From Mauremys mutica (taxonomy: Eukaryota > Chordata > Testudines > Geoemydidae), in the NCBI RefSeq assembly GCF_020497125.1, contig NC_059084.1, positions 10,319,501 to 10,383,500 on the forward strand: DNA of 64,000 nucleotides, written 5' to 3'. Positions 1 to 11,540 of this stretch are shown piece by piece. The notes beneath the pieces are model-generated. The model was not told the origin of the DNA. It worked only from the letters and a program-made list of their open reading frames with translations, and made no database searches. The translations under genes were made by a program, and so were the position numbers. Position 1 is the first letter of the stretch, and every line of letters starts with the position of its first letter.

Positions 1-690
1 TGGTGCTTGCAATCTGTTGCAAAGTGAAATAATCCATTACTTACTTGTATCTTTTCCCATTGTCTTGGCTCATGTTGATTGCTACAGCATGTGCAGCTCC
101 ATGTGCTGTTTTTGCTGGACTTCAACTTTTGCCTACACAGGTCTTTTTACTTTAGGTCTCTTTCTTGTGGTATTTTGGTTTCTCTCTCATGCATACACTG
201 TCCACCACTCCGTAAGCATCATTCAGGATTGGGTGATGTGCTTTCCTTTGCAAATTCTAATTGCTTCGTCGAGGGTTAATTCTGGGTTTTCTGGTAGTCT
301 CTCGGAGTTCTTGTTACAGATCCAGTTACTATCTGGTTTCTTATCGAGGACTTGGTTAACCACCCAAAATTGGCTCTTCAGCCTTAGATCAATCACAAAT
401 CCTTCTACAGTTTTGTGTGAAGTGCAGTGTATCTCCAATTTCTGTAAAACAGTTTCATAGTTTGCCTGCTCTGCCTGAGTTAACTGAAAAATTTTAAACA
501 CATCAAGTGCTTCAGAACCAGTTATTGGTAGACATAACGCTGCCTTCTGCCTGTCTTCCTTTTTGTCGGCACTATTGCTTGAAGATACAAATGGAAGCGC
601 TGTTTCAACCTCCAGTTGTTCTCCACACTGAGAGAGTTTTAACCCTGACGTGGCTTTTAACTGCATTGTTCTTCCACTCACAGTATTCTG
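1..690 (-). pseudogene. Ty3/gypsy-like gag remnant with degraded zinc knuckle
   Basis: An open stretch on the minus strand (681-223) ends in a segment like PELTLDEAIRICK, the typical capsid C-terminal pattern of K02A2.6-type gypsy gag. Past the stop, the minus strand at about 95-1 still reads as a nucleocapsid-like CxCC..QHEPRQ block, with Trp where the next Cys is expected and a further HFATDCK-like motif. Frames are broken between the parts. The pol that should follow lies beyond the left edge of the window, so this is a separate copy from the element at 6485-11710. Confidence 0.6.
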
Positions 691-1004
691 TAGGGCATGT
701 CTATGCAGGGCAATTAGTACACAGCAAGCTAGGGTGTGAATTTACAGGACACTAGCAACCTCGCACCAACTCCCCATGTGGACACTGTTACTAAACACAT
801 AGTACCTTGCACATAGTGCATGTTCGCTTAATATACTTTAATGTTTATTAAGTTTGAAGTGGATTAAGCGAACATGCACAAAAGTACTTTTAGCATCCAG
901 CAAGAGTGCCTACATGGGGAGTTAGTGCGGAGTAGCTAGAGCGCTGTAAATTCACATCTTAGCTTGCTGCACACTAGCTTCCCCACATAGACAAACCCTT
1001 AGTT
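687..1004. mobile_element. Palindromic MITE
   Basis: The two halves are inverted copies: the arm beginning TAGGGCATGTCTATGC near 687 pairs imperfectly over about 100 bp with the arm ending near 1001 (revcomp TAAGGGTTTGTCTATG). The centre is again palindromic (TGCATGTTCGCTTAAT near 821, ATTAAGCGAACATGCA near 863). No coding potential. The ends resemble the Harbinger-type terminus at 18921-18940. Confidence 0.6.
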
Positions 1005-1315
1005 CAGGGGTAGGCAACCTATGGCACGTGTGCCGAAGGCGGCACGTGAGCTGATTTTCAGTGGCACTCACACTGCCCGGGTCCTGGCCACTGGTCCGGG
1101 GGGCTCTGCATTTTAATTTAATTTTAAATGAAGCTTCTTAAACATTTTAAAAACCTTATTTACTTTACAGACAACAATAGTTTAGTTATATATTATAGAC
1201 TTATAGAAAGAGACCTTCTAAAAACGTTAAAACGTATTACTGGCACGCGAAACCTTAAATTAGAGTGAATAAATGAAGACTCGGCACACCACTTCTGAAA
1301 GGTTGCCTACCCCTG
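1005..1315 (+). mobile_element. Non-autonomous hAT element with perfect 8-bp TSD
   Basis: Terminal inverted repeats CAGGGGTAGGCAACCT and AGGTTGCCTACCCCTG. The 8 bases before it (997-1004, CCTTAGTT) are repeated exactly after it (1316-1323). Length 311 bp, no ORF. It landed at the right end of the palindromic MITE. Confidence 0.92.
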
Positions 1316-1390
1316 CCTTAGTTCCTTGATACTCCTAATATACTAATTATAATGTGCTATAATATATATTCTGCTTACTGTATTTTTCAC

Positions 1391-1478
1391 TCCATGAAGT
1401 GGGTTATAGAATTTATAGCTAATACCCAAATAAATTTGTTAGTCTCTAAAGTGCCACAAGGACTCCTTGTTTTTCCTA
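1391..1478 (+). repeat. Fragment of Penelope-like / hammerhead-bearing repeat
   Basis: Contains ATGAAGTGGGT followed by a degraded middle and AAATAAATTTGTTAGTCTC, then TAAAGTGCCACAAGGAC. This is the 3' part of the same repeat superfamily as 3419-3660, 14192-14397 and 18990-19234. The second half of the stem II hairpin is lost. Confidence 0.5.
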
Positions 1479-3144
1479 TGATGCTCGGAGATAGCATGTT
1501 AAGCTGTTAGCAACATCTCCTTTCTTCTGCATCTGGTTCTGACTGGTTGTACATGGAGCTTCACAGCACCCCACACAGGCTCTCTGTCTGGAAACTTTAC
1601 TCAGCCCTTAAAGGCACTATCCTCAGTACTACAATCAGTACAAGTTGCTTGCAGTATAACAAAGTGTGTTGGGATAAAACTGTATGTGTGGTATACTACA
1701 AGGGCCCTCCTAAAAATGACATGAGGCTTTTTTTTTGGTCATTTGTATTTATGGTAATGCCTAGAGGCCAAAACCAAAATAGGAACCTAAGCATGCTATG
1801 TTCTGTACATCCACATAGTAAAAATCTGTCTCTGCCCCAGAACGCTTGCATTCTAAATACACAAAATAAGCAGAGGGTGGGAGAAAGGAAGTATTATCCC
1901 CGTTTTACAGGTGGGAACTTGGGACACAGAGATGAAGTGATTTATACAAGATTAGTAAAAAATCTTAAATAAAAATGAGAGCAGACAAGACGAAAATATA
2001 CTATAAAGCTCATGAGTTTGGCATCAAGCACAATAAATAACTCTCGGCAGTTTTGTGATACTATACATGCAAATCTTTCCAAGATCAATACCACCAGCAT
2101 ACCAGAGCATAACAAGTCCAAAACAAAATTAAACTTTACTGAGGTAGGTCTGGCAAGAAAACTCAGTCTCTCCAGGATATGGCCCAGACTGTCTCACACC
2201 ATGTTCCCTGGGGAATTAAACTGGTAGCAGCTTAAGCTCTTATTAGAGGCCAATTAAAATTGTATACCTACCATATAGCATGCACACGGAATCCAGGCAA
2301 GAGGCCCAAATAAACAGAATATCGGAGAAGATAACTTCAGTGCAGAAAAATTTCGCCAAAAAAACCCTCTTATTTGTGCAAAAACCTCTTACCATTTTAA
2401 AGTAAATAAACATCATTAGAACTATTAAGTCCTTGAAGAGGATGAGGGTACAGTGTTCTCTTCCATTGCTTCAGCATCTTTCCTCTCTATAAAACTACTG
2501 ATCTTCATTTTATTTGAAGAGGCGCATCTGCTCCGTACAAACTATAGATAGCATATTAAACTTCAGTGTAATGTCTAGCTCAGCTACTACTTCAGCTGCA
2601 AATTCCCTGATGAAATTATCCTCATAAGCATTTCACTCCTTACAGACAATTCATCTCAGGATGATACCTGCAGCTCATCTCTCTCTCACTAAAGCGTATT
2701 GCCTTTCTCATGAAGCATTTTTTCCTTGTCCTCCTCCATATCTCTTGAGTAATCAGGAGCCCAAGCAGGAGGTGCTTCAAATTATTATGGGCTGCCCCTG
2801 CATGTCATTAGTATGCTTACACCCGGGGTTGAGTCCGCTGTAGTTGCAATGTACAAAAATAAGAGAATAGAAATGATTCCATCAGGCACCGAGTGCAAAG
2901 GAAAGTATTGTAGGCATAGCTGGTAGCAATGCCTATCGCTAAGGTGGCTTTATGCTTCCCATTATAAAACCCTAGTTTCAGCTACCTACAGTTTTAACTG
3001 GTCAAGCTGAAATTTTCCATGCTAGGTGTCTGCCTCAGGCTGAATTTTTTGGGAATGGTTCAGCTGTTTCTGAGAACTATATTAGGGGGGGAAAAACATA
3101 GTTTTGCCCATGTTAAAAAAATATATAATTGAGAAGCTCTAGCG
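1479..3144. other. Intergenic, old repeat traces only
   Basis: No convincing gene. Around 1895-1960 there is a MIR-like end (TTTTACAGGTGGGAACTTGG, then GACACAGAGATGAAGTGA). The ORF at 1547-1972 shows no family pattern and I treat it as chance. Confidence 0.4.
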
Positions 3145-3332
3145 CAAGGTTTCTCAAACAGGGGTTGCCGCTTGTGTAAGGAAAGCCCTTGGCGGGCCAG
3201 GCCGGTGTGTTTACCTGCCCCGTCCGCAGGTCTGGCCGATTGCGGCTCCCACTGGCCGCGAATCGCTGCTCCGGGCCAATGGGAGCTGCTGGAAGCGGCG
3301 GCCAGTAAGTCCCTCGGCCCGCGCCGCTTTGT
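3145..3332 (+). mobile_element. GC-rich hAT-like fragment, 5' part
   Basis: Starts near GGTTTCTCAAACAGGGG and continues with a GC-rich body (CTGGCGATTGCGGCTCCC-type sequence) that I recognise as a common turtle hAT family. It stops abruptly near 3332 where the Penelope-like repeat begins. No TSD could be assigned. Confidence 0.5.
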
Positions 3333-3339
3333 CTTGTCT

Positions 3340-3663
3340 ATTTAAGAAACAAGCCATTCACAGTCTTTGTTTAATCAGGATTTGTTTTGCTCAGGATTAA
3401 ACAAAGACTATGAATGGCTCGCCAACTACAAAACCAGTTTCTCCTCCCTTGGTTTTCACACCTCAGCTGCTAGAAGAGGGCCTCATCCTCCCTGATTGAA
3501 CTAACCTCGTTATCTCTAGCCTGCTTCTTGCTTGCATATATATACCTGCCCCTGGAAATTTCCACTACTTGCATCCGACAAAGTGGGTATTCACCCATGA
3601 AAGTTCATGCTCCAAAACGTCTGTTAGTCTATAAGGTGCCACAGGACTCTTTGCTGCTTTTAC
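3340..3663 (+). repeat. Penelope-like repeat with short fold-back at its 5' end
   Basis: The unit from 3419 (GCCAACTACAAAACCAG) to about 3660 matches 19001-19234 nearly throughout. It includes AAAGTGGGTATTCACCCATG and GTCTGTTAGTCTATAAGG. Upstream, 3353-3376 and 3395-3418 form an inverted repeat of 24 bp with one mismatch. The hammerhead-like core here is mutated (CCGACAA in place of CUGANGA). Confidence 0.6.
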
Positions 3664-3708
3664 AAATGAAGACTCGGCACACCACTTCTGAAAGGTTGCC
3701 GACCCCTG
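3664..3708 (+). mobile_element. hAT 3' terminal fragment
   Basis: AATGAAGACTCGGCACACCA and onward to GGTTGCCGACCCCTG is almost identical to the last 45 bp of the hAT element ending at 1315. Only the 3' end is present, directly abutting the Penelope-like repeat. Confidence 0.75.
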
Positions 3709-4383
3709 GCATAGTAGATTAATTCAGCCTATGGCAGCACTAACCCTGAAAAAACCGCTTTTGTGTTCAGCAAGAACTTAAACCTTTCTTCCTAGAACAA
3801 TTTGACAGGACTACAGCTGCCATTAATTGCTTAGATTTTCTAAGGACATAAATATGCTCCCATGAACAGTCTAATATAATATATTAGAAAACATCAGCCC
3901 TCTCAAAAAAAATTACATTATGAAAGAAATCTGACCTGTGGCTTCAAGGGGAGATGATGTAAGTGTATCTCATTTGCAACAGTTGGTTGCATGACTCATA
4001 AACATCAGGATGGTCTGTAAGTTCATTACATGAGTCATAAATGTTGGGAACATGGTTAATAAAATGGCGTAAGATCTCCTTTAAAGCTCAGTGGAATCTC
4101 AACAAAACCTGAATGTTACAGAGGTCCTGCTTAGAGCTCTCCAACAGCTGCTGGGTTTGATTCTCCAAGAAACCAGATCTTTCCGGCCTGACAAAGGGTT
4201 TTTTAGAATTTCTGCATATCTTCACTTTTTGGTATTGCCAAAGCCCATAGATCTTTATCTATTTGACCTTGTCCATGGCTGAATATGACAAATGAATTCC
4301 TTTCCCTAGGATGTCTTGGAACTATTTACAAGTTACTGTATGTTGTAAAACAAGATTACAGTGGATGAAAAACTGGATATGAG

Positions 4384-5018
4384 TTAACAGTGTGCCCTTG
4401 TTGCTAAGAAGGCTAACAACATATTGGGCTGCATTAGTAAGAGCATTGCCAGCAGACTGAGGGAAGTGATTATTCCCCTCTATTTGGCACTGCTGAGGCC
4501 ACATCTGGAGTATTGCATCCAGTTTTGGGCCCCCCACTACAGAAAGGATGTGAACAAATTGGAAAGAGTCCAGCGTAGGGCAACGAAAATGATTAGGGGG
4601 CTGGGGCATATGGCTTACAAGGAGAGGCTGAGGGAACTGGGTTTATTTAGTCTGCAGAAGAGAAGAGTGAGGGGGGATTTGATAGCAGCCTTCAACTACC
4701 TGAAGAGGGTGTTCCAAAGAGGATGGAGCTCGGCTGTTCTCAGTGGTGGCAGATAACTGAACAAGGAGTAATGTTCTGAAGTTGCAGTGCGGGAGGTCTA
4801 GACTGGATATTAGGAAAAACTATTTCACTAGGAGGGTGGTGAAGCACTGGAATGGGTTACCTAGGGAGGTGGTGGAATCTCCATCCATATTGTTTTTTAA
4901 GGCCCAGCTTGACAAAGCCCTGGCTGGGATGATTTAGTTGGGGTTGGTCCTGCTTTGAGCAGGGGGTTGGACTAGATCTCCTGAGGTCTCTTCTAACCCT
5001 AATTTTTCTATGATTCTA
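4384..5018 (+). mobile_element. CR1 LINE 3' end (reverse transcriptase C-terminus and 3' UTR)
   Basis: The frame at about 4397-4756 encodes the CR1 RT C-terminal block ([20 protein letters not shown], then a [13 protein letters not shown] motif). After it comes the typical CR1 tail with GGTTGGACTAGATCTCCTGA and the terminal TCTATGATTCTA. The 5' part is truncated, as usual for CR1. Confidence 0.93.
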
Positions 5019-6484
5019 AGACTGAGTGAGTCTAATGCAGGATTTTGTTTTGGGAAGATATGGTATCTTATGAAAACCTCTCCTTTGCCTGATGTCAACT
5101 CTCCCTATTTCATTTACTATGTAGAAATGCAAATTCCTTAGGGGTAGAGATGGTGTCTCTCTGTTCCCCTTCTCTATGGTGTTATGTTCGGCTCTGATGC
5201 TGTGGAAAGATGCTTAATAATGAGTTCCATCCGATTGCCCACTCAGACATGGATCCTCACCTGTCCAGTTACACCATCTTGGTACTTTCTCTGTGGGTGG
5301 GTGGGTGTGGGTGATGGTGGGCTAACTTGCATTTTTCATAAGATTTTTTTTTTCTAAAAGGCCTATTGTGACAGCAAAATTCTTGCAAAGCTTGTCAATC
5401 AGCATGTCAGTCCAAATATTCCTTCTGGGACCCTGGTATCTGTTTATTCCAAACAGATGCCAGATTGACATTTACTTGTGTTGGGCTATAATTACCAGAG
5501 AAAAGGTATTTCTTTAAGAGCATATGGCAGCTAGCCATTTAGCCGTGTATTGACCTAAAAGTTCACGTTGTTAAAAATCAGGGTCCTGTTTCTCTAGTCC
5601 GTGCTCCATCCCATCTATGTCTGACACTAATATAAAAAGGGTTATTAGGGAGTGAGCAGAGCTGTCAGCTAGCAGAATCGTTTCCATGTGTGATGCATTT
5701 GAATAATTAGCATAAAAAATGGAGGCACTTCCAGTTCTTCAGTCTTCTGAATCCATCAATCACTCTCCAATGCCAGGAATATTGTAACAGGTCCTGCTGC
5801 AGGCTACCATGTTGAGTGCTATGCCATAGGAAGCATGATATCTGTACCCTGAGCTCTGTAAGTGCTCCAAGCATCGGGGACTCCTATAACACTAGGGCTT
5901 TGGCCCAAAGTCCTTTCTCAACAAACATTTGGGAACTTCTAGGAAGATGAATCCTTGACACGGGATGGCAGAAGAAGAAAGGCAAATAGCCTATGCTAAG
6001 TCTTAGTGTCAGAATGTGCAGAGAATTTCCAAACATCACCCCCTGGGGACAGTTCAGAAGGAGGGGACATCACTATCCTTGTCTGAGGTTTGCTTGGTCT
6101 AATGCCCAGAGTCCCCACATGTCCAGCCCTCTATGGAAGAACAAAAGTCCTGGGCCCTTGGTCTCACAGGCCTGATCTTTGCTTTGCCCCTAATGTTCTG
6201 GGTGCCTCTGATGGTTGCACTGGGGGCCTCTCTACATCATCTCCCTGTAACTTTGCTGCAGTGTTGGTCCAGTAGAAGACAAACTAGACAAACCTACCCT
6301 CTTCCCCAATGCTCTCCCTATGCCTTATTCTTTGCTCTCCTACACTGGCTGCTGGCCCAGCTGCCCAACCTATTTTCAGCCCATTCTTTTCCCCGGCATC
6401 AACTCTGTTGGTTACAACACCTGCTCTTTGCCATCTTGCTACACAGCTCCTTCGTAGCCCCTATTCCACTTCCCTGATGTCAGC
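5019..6484. other. Intergenic, nothing identified
   Basis: Read on both strands. The ORFs at 5993-6614 overlap each other in several frames, have skewed Pro/Leu/Ser composition and no family pattern, so I do not call a gene. Confidence 0.4.
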
Positions 6485-7360
6485 TGTCATGTATCAAGGA
6501 CTGCGCGCAGAGCTTCCATCCCAGAGAGAAACAGTAACTCCTCACTTAGCCTTGTCCCAGTTAATGTTGTTACGTTGTTACGTTGCTGATCAATTAGGGA
6601 ACATGCTCGTTTAAAGTTGTGCAGTGCTCCCTTATAATGTTGTTTGGCAGCCACCTGCTTTGTCCACTGCTCGCAGGAAGAGCAGCCCGTTGGCGCTAGC
6701 TGGTGGGGGCTTGGAACCAGGGTGAGCTGGCAGCCCCCCCATTAGCTCCCCTAAGTTCCTTGTGTGGCAGCCGCCCAGAAGGCTATCAATTGCTGGCAGT
6801 TCAGCTGTCCCTCCCCGCACTGCTGTATGCTGCTCCTGCCCTCTGCCCTGGAACTGTTCCCGGGAGCCTCCTGCTTGCTGTGCAGAGGGGGGGAGGGGAA
6901 GAGGGGTGCTAATGTCAGAGTCTCCCCCTTCCCCTGCTCCTGCCCCTTTACCCCATCTCCACAGAACAGGGGGCGGGACACGACAGGACTCAGGACAGAG
7001 GGAGTTTGCTAGCAGCAGCTTCTGTCTCAACTTGCTGATCTACTTTAAAAGGCAGTGTACTTAGAGTGGGGTCAGCATACTTAAAGGGGCAATGCGTGTC
7101 TCTCTCTCACACACGGTGTGTGTCTCTGTCTCTCTCTGCCATGCTGTGTCTCCTCCCTCCACTTGTGCTGTCTTGTAGAGTGTGAGGGTACATTAACAAT
7201 GTGTTAACCCTTGAGGGCTCAGCTGAGTGCTAGTTCATCATTTAGCAGTAAGGCATTCTCTGGGAAATATCCCACCCTCTGACTCCACCATCTCAACCAA
7301 GCTTCACAATCATCATTGCTGTGTACAATATTAAATTGTTTAAAACGTATACTGTGTGTG

Positions 7361-8667
7361 TGTAGCGCCCCTCTCCACCTGATTACCTCCTTTAATGGCA
7401 ATCCGCTTACAGGTTCTGATGGACAGGTCTGGGTTCTTTTGGATCCCGCCACCCACTCAGCAGGGTGAATCTTTTTTCTTTATTGTTATGAAATTATTTG
7501 GCGGTGCCTCCACCCCCCCCTCACTCCTTCCTGGCAGGGTCACCAGGGCAGCTTGGGCGGGAAATTCTAACTACAGAGGAATCCCCACTTACTTGCCAGA
7601 TAGTTGGAGACTTCCAAGAAATAACACAACACACAAAAATATATTCAACACAACAATTATATTAAACAGGCAACAAATACAACATAACAGGGTGAAACAC
7701 TATTTTTAGGGTCACCGGTGCCCACACTTAAAATACCTGTGACTTGATGTAACAAGTGTAAAATTAGTGTCCTGTTGGTACGCGTACTTTGCTGGGGCCC
7801 TTGATGACCTATACAGTTCTCTGCAGTGGTTTAGCCGTGTGGCCGACAGGGTTCAGTACAGCCCAAAGAACCCACAAGTGGGAGGAGGTGGTGAATCCCT
7901 CCACAGGTGTAATAAGCAGTAGGTTATAAAATCCTCAAACCCTCATTCCCTGGCTTGAGGACACAGTTCAGGGAGTAGAGGGTCCCCAAAACAAATTCCC
8001 TGACTAACTAACTAAAGACGGTGCACTCACGAACTCCATGAATGACCTTCAGGTTTGAAGATGACGCTGGATCCCTCAGTCACTGCAGGTTGGCTGCTGT
8101 CTGGGATCCTCCTCAGGCAGGAATCAGGCTGCGTTGGTCCCAGGATCTTCCCTCACCACAAAGGGGTGCAGGGCTCAAGGTGCAGGTTATACAACTATCC
8201 TCACATCCAAACTGTAGCCTCCTGCCCAGCCTCCAGTCACACACTCCGCAGGCAGCAGCCCTGGACTAGCAGAGCTGACCTTGTGGGGACTGGTCTCACC
8301 AGGGGAGCTGGAGGTGAACCCAGCCTGGCTGGGGAAATTTCTCAGCAAACGCTACCAATTGGGAATCATCTGTGGGGAAGGAAAACCCAGCTGAGGGATC
8401 TGCGGTCGGGACCCTAGAGGCCAGTTCGCAGGGGGAACCCTGCTTGCAGGCCTGGGACTCACCAGCTCCCCACACAACCAGTCCTGCCCTGGCCCTCACT
8501 GGCTCCCGCCTCTTCCAAATGGCTTCTCCCCTCTCCTCAACTCCCTGGGAGGGGCATCTCACTCCCTATGGGTTGCCGGGCAGACTTTGAGTTTGCCTTG
8601 GCTCCTCCTCCCTGAGCGGCCAGCAGACAGACCTCCAGGAATCTATGTAATCTCCTTGGGGGTTACA
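7361..8667. mobile_element. Nested 1.3-kb insertion with TG...CA ends, possible solo LTR
   Basis: Inside the Tigger-like element. It begins TGTAGCGCCCC and ends GGGGGTTACA, so the ends are short inverted repeats with TG...CA. It interrupts a GT/CA microsatellite, so a TSD cannot be read. Several short overlapping ORFs show no family pattern. The size and ends would suit an endogenous-retrovirus solo LTR, but I cannot confirm it. Confidence 0.35.
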
Positions 8668-8694
8668 TATATATAACACACACACACACACACC
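8668..8694. repeat. (TA)n(CA)n microsatellite
   Basis: TATATATAACACACACACAC and onward, next to the end of the nested insertion. Confidence 0.9.
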
Positions 8695-8797
8695 CATTTA
8701 CATTAATTCCTATGGGGAAATTGGATTCGCTTAACATCGTTTCGCTTAAAGTCACATTTTTCATGACTTAACTACAACGTTAAGTGAGGAGTTACTG

Positions 8798-8932
8798 TAC
8801 TACAGATGTGTTCCCTTAAAACGTCTTTAATGCACTGACAGATAAGTATTGGTGGTGTATGCTCAGATAAGGTATATGACATTGCTCCACCTAGTGACTG
8901 AACACTCTAATACACTTTAGCATTCCATTACC
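8798..8932 (-). repeat. Gypsy 3' LTR, main part (rest at 6485-6531)
   Basis: Aligns with 11575-11710: shared GATGTGTTCC, TCTTTAATGCAC, GTATACTCAGATAAG-type blocks and the end ATTCCATTAC. The first 47 bp of this LTR (on the plus strand) were separated from it by the Tigger-like element. Confidence 0.8.
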
Positions 8933-11540
8933 TCTCCCCCTTTAAGGCTGTATTTTTTACATTCCTATCATTTACAAAATTGACACGATCGTTCTATCTT
9001 TAAAGTTCGGTTCATATCAGTCTAAGTGCCTCTTAACTGTACTGGTTTTCTAATTACATGAACTGCACGTGTAACAGCATGGTCATCTGGCTTGTCCATT
9101 AGTTGCAATGATGGCTGTGCTTGGTTTGGAATCTTTGAGTCATTGTCTTCTTGTTCCACATCTGCCAGCTGTAGAGTTGACTCTGTTGATGGTTCTTTCT
9201 GAGAAACAAACAAGATGTCAACTGCTTCTGTTGAACTTTCCACTGTCTGTCTCTGTCACGTATGATCAGGGCTATTAATTCTTTTTCTTTATGACAGCTG
9301 GAGATCTCCATCCTTTTTCTCCATCTAGTTTGACACAAACACAGTCACCAAATTCTAGAACCGGCAGTTCTCTGAGTCACATCTGTTGTAAAAGTGTTTG
9401 TAAGCTATTTTTGAGCTTTTAACCAATTTGACTACTCTTTTCGTGTCTGCTCACTATGGCGAAAGATTCTTTTCCAAACCCAGAACAGCAGCTCTCAGTT
9501 GTCTTCCCATCAGGAGTTGTGCTGGACTATATCCAGTAGTTGTTACGGGTGTTGATCTGTAGTTCAGAAGAGTAAGGAATGGTTGTTCCTGCTATTTTCT
9601 TGATTGTTCCTGAGATTTTCTTGATTGTTTGTACAGCTCTCTGAGCCTCTCCATTCACTTGTGGGTAATGTGGTCTGCTAGTAATTTGATCAAAATCGTA
9701 TTTCATTTGGAATGACTTACATTCCATTGCAGTGAGTTGTGGTCCGCTGTTTGTCACTAGTTGTTCTAGAATATCAAAATGGGAAAAAGTGACTTTACTT
9801 TCTCTAGAACACTGTAACATGTTATGTCTTTCAAGTACATTATTTCTGTATACCTGGAAAAATAATCCATTGTGACCAGGTCAGGATGTCCTCTGACTTT
9901 GCATAAATCTGCAACTAGCCTCTTCCAAGGTTTGTTTGGTAGAGGTAATATTAAAGGTTCTTTGGATTGTGTTGGTCTGTTAGTTCTGCAATGTTCAATT
10001 ATAGCTACTTTATTGTTTATATCTTTGCTGATGCCCGGCTACCACAATGACTGGTGGGCCTATTCATGGCATTTAGTTAGTCCTTGATGTCCTTCGAGGA
10101 GAAGGTTAGGATTTCTCCTCTCGTTTCAGTTGGAATTACAATGCAATTGCCTTTTAATCAGAAGTCCATTTGACATGCTTAATTATCCACGTATCACAAA
10201 GTAGTTTCTTTTCACTTCCTTAGTGTCCTTTAGATACTTGGACCAGCTGGCCCTAATGTTACTTAGAATTTCTTGACGTTGCATGTCTGTCAAGGTTGCT
10301 TGTTGTGGCTGGCGTAGTATCTTTTCTGAAACTGGTTTTGTATGTGTCAACAACATTCAGATACATCTTTACATCACCTTCAAGCTCATGGGTAGTTGAG
10401 TGCAATGCTGGGCTTCCTGACAGAGTGTCTGCTACTACCAGCTTTTTCCCAGGAATGTATTTAGCAATTGGGTTAAATAGCATTAACCTAATTAATAGCT
10501 TATTAATAGGTGTTGGCATCTCAGCAATGCTTGATCCAGGTCTTTTCTGTTGATGAGAGTTACAAGCAGTTTGTGGTCTGTTATCAGTGTAAAAGAATCC
10601 AATCTACGTGGATATCTGTAAAAGTTCTCATATGCCCACGCTTGCCAGGCACTCCTTTTCAATCTGTATGTATTGTTTTTCAGCTTCTGAGAGTGCACGA
10701 GAGCAAAATGCAACTGGCTTCCACTCAGATCCATGTTGTTGCAACAAGATACCACTGAAGAACATAGCTGCTTTCATCCATTCTGGCTATTGTGGGTTTG
10801 CTCACGTCCTAGTACAAGAGAATTGAAGGTGTTGAGATAATTTCTTTTACTTTTGTGGAGGCAATTTCTTAATTTGTCCCCCGTAGCCACAATATGTTGG
10901 ACTTTAATAGTTCATTCAGTGGTTTTTGTCACTGGAGAAAGGTCTTATAGTATCAACCAAGTTAATTTACTATCCTCAGTATGCATCTCAGTTCTGGTAC
11001 ACTCAATTCTCAGATTTCTTTTACTTTCTCAGGGCTAGGACTGATTCCATCTTTGTTTATTGTCTATCCCAAAAATTCAATTTGGTGTAGGTGGAAAATG
11101 CAATTTTCTTTGTTTAGCTTCAGTCCAGACTGACTGATTAGGCTTAGATCTTCGTTGAGTGTTTTGTTGTTTTCTTCCACTGAAGATGTACATATCAAAA
11201 TATCGTCCATGAAGACTACAACTTCATTTGTGTTCATTATCAGTTCTGCCGTCTTTCTTTGGAAAATTGCAGGTGCATTGGTAATCCCAAGAGATAATCT
11301 TCAAAAGCAAAATCTCCCAAAGACTGTGATAAATATAGTCCGTTTAGAACTCTCTTTGGCTAAAGGAATTTGCCAGAATCCACTTGAGGCATCCAGCTTG
11401 GACAATACTGTAGCTCCTTTCATCTGGGGGAGGGAATCCATGCAGTGTTGGAAGGATATATTTTTCTTCTCACAACTGCTTCATTAAGTCTTTTAATTTG
11501 TATTCTTCCATTTTTCTTTATAATCCCCCTGCTGGTACCA
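8933..11540 (-). pseudogene. Gypsy pol remnant (RT, RNase H, integrase)
   Basis: In minus-strand order: an RT block near 11430-11340 (SKLDASSGFWQIPLAKES); the RT active site as FMDDILI (11213-11193); an RNase H-like stretch 10755-10492 with LITDHKLLVTLINRKDLD; the tether KKLVVADTLSGSPA near 10440; an integrase core near 9820-9600; and a basic tail at 9340-9022. This order matches K02A2.6-type Ty3/gypsy pol. Frames shift many times. In the integrase the usual SDNG is TNSG (9754-9740) and the usual NGxAE is NGEAQ (about 9655-9641), so two of three catalytic acids are gone. The element cannot be active. Confidence 0.82.

Larger units (their letters stand above)
6532..8797 (+). mobile_element. 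Tigger/pogo-like DNA transposon copy (non-autonomous)
   Basis: Terminal inverted repeats CAGTAACTCCTCACTTA (6532-6548) and TAAGTGAGGAGTTACTG (8781-8797). It is inserted inside a gypsy LTR; the empty-site sequence is visible in the other LTR near 11575. The right flank is TA and the left flank AA, consistent with a mutated TA duplication of the Tc1/mariner type. The subterminal GGATTCGCTTAAC and TTTCGCTTAAAG blocks are familiar from turtle Tigger copies. No transposase remains. Confidence 0.72.

Noticed and set aside
17..460. Plus-strand 147-codon ORF
   Set aside because: It is the antisense shadow of the gypsy gag remnant on the minus strand.
3560..3620. Active hammerhead in the copy at 3568
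   Set aside because: The core strand reads CCGACAA and the stem III position reads AGTT, so this copy should not cleave.
6133..7064. Overlapping ORFs of 60-132 codons in several frames
   Set aside because: Pro/Leu/Ser-rich from base composition, no family pattern, and partly inside the Tigger-like element.
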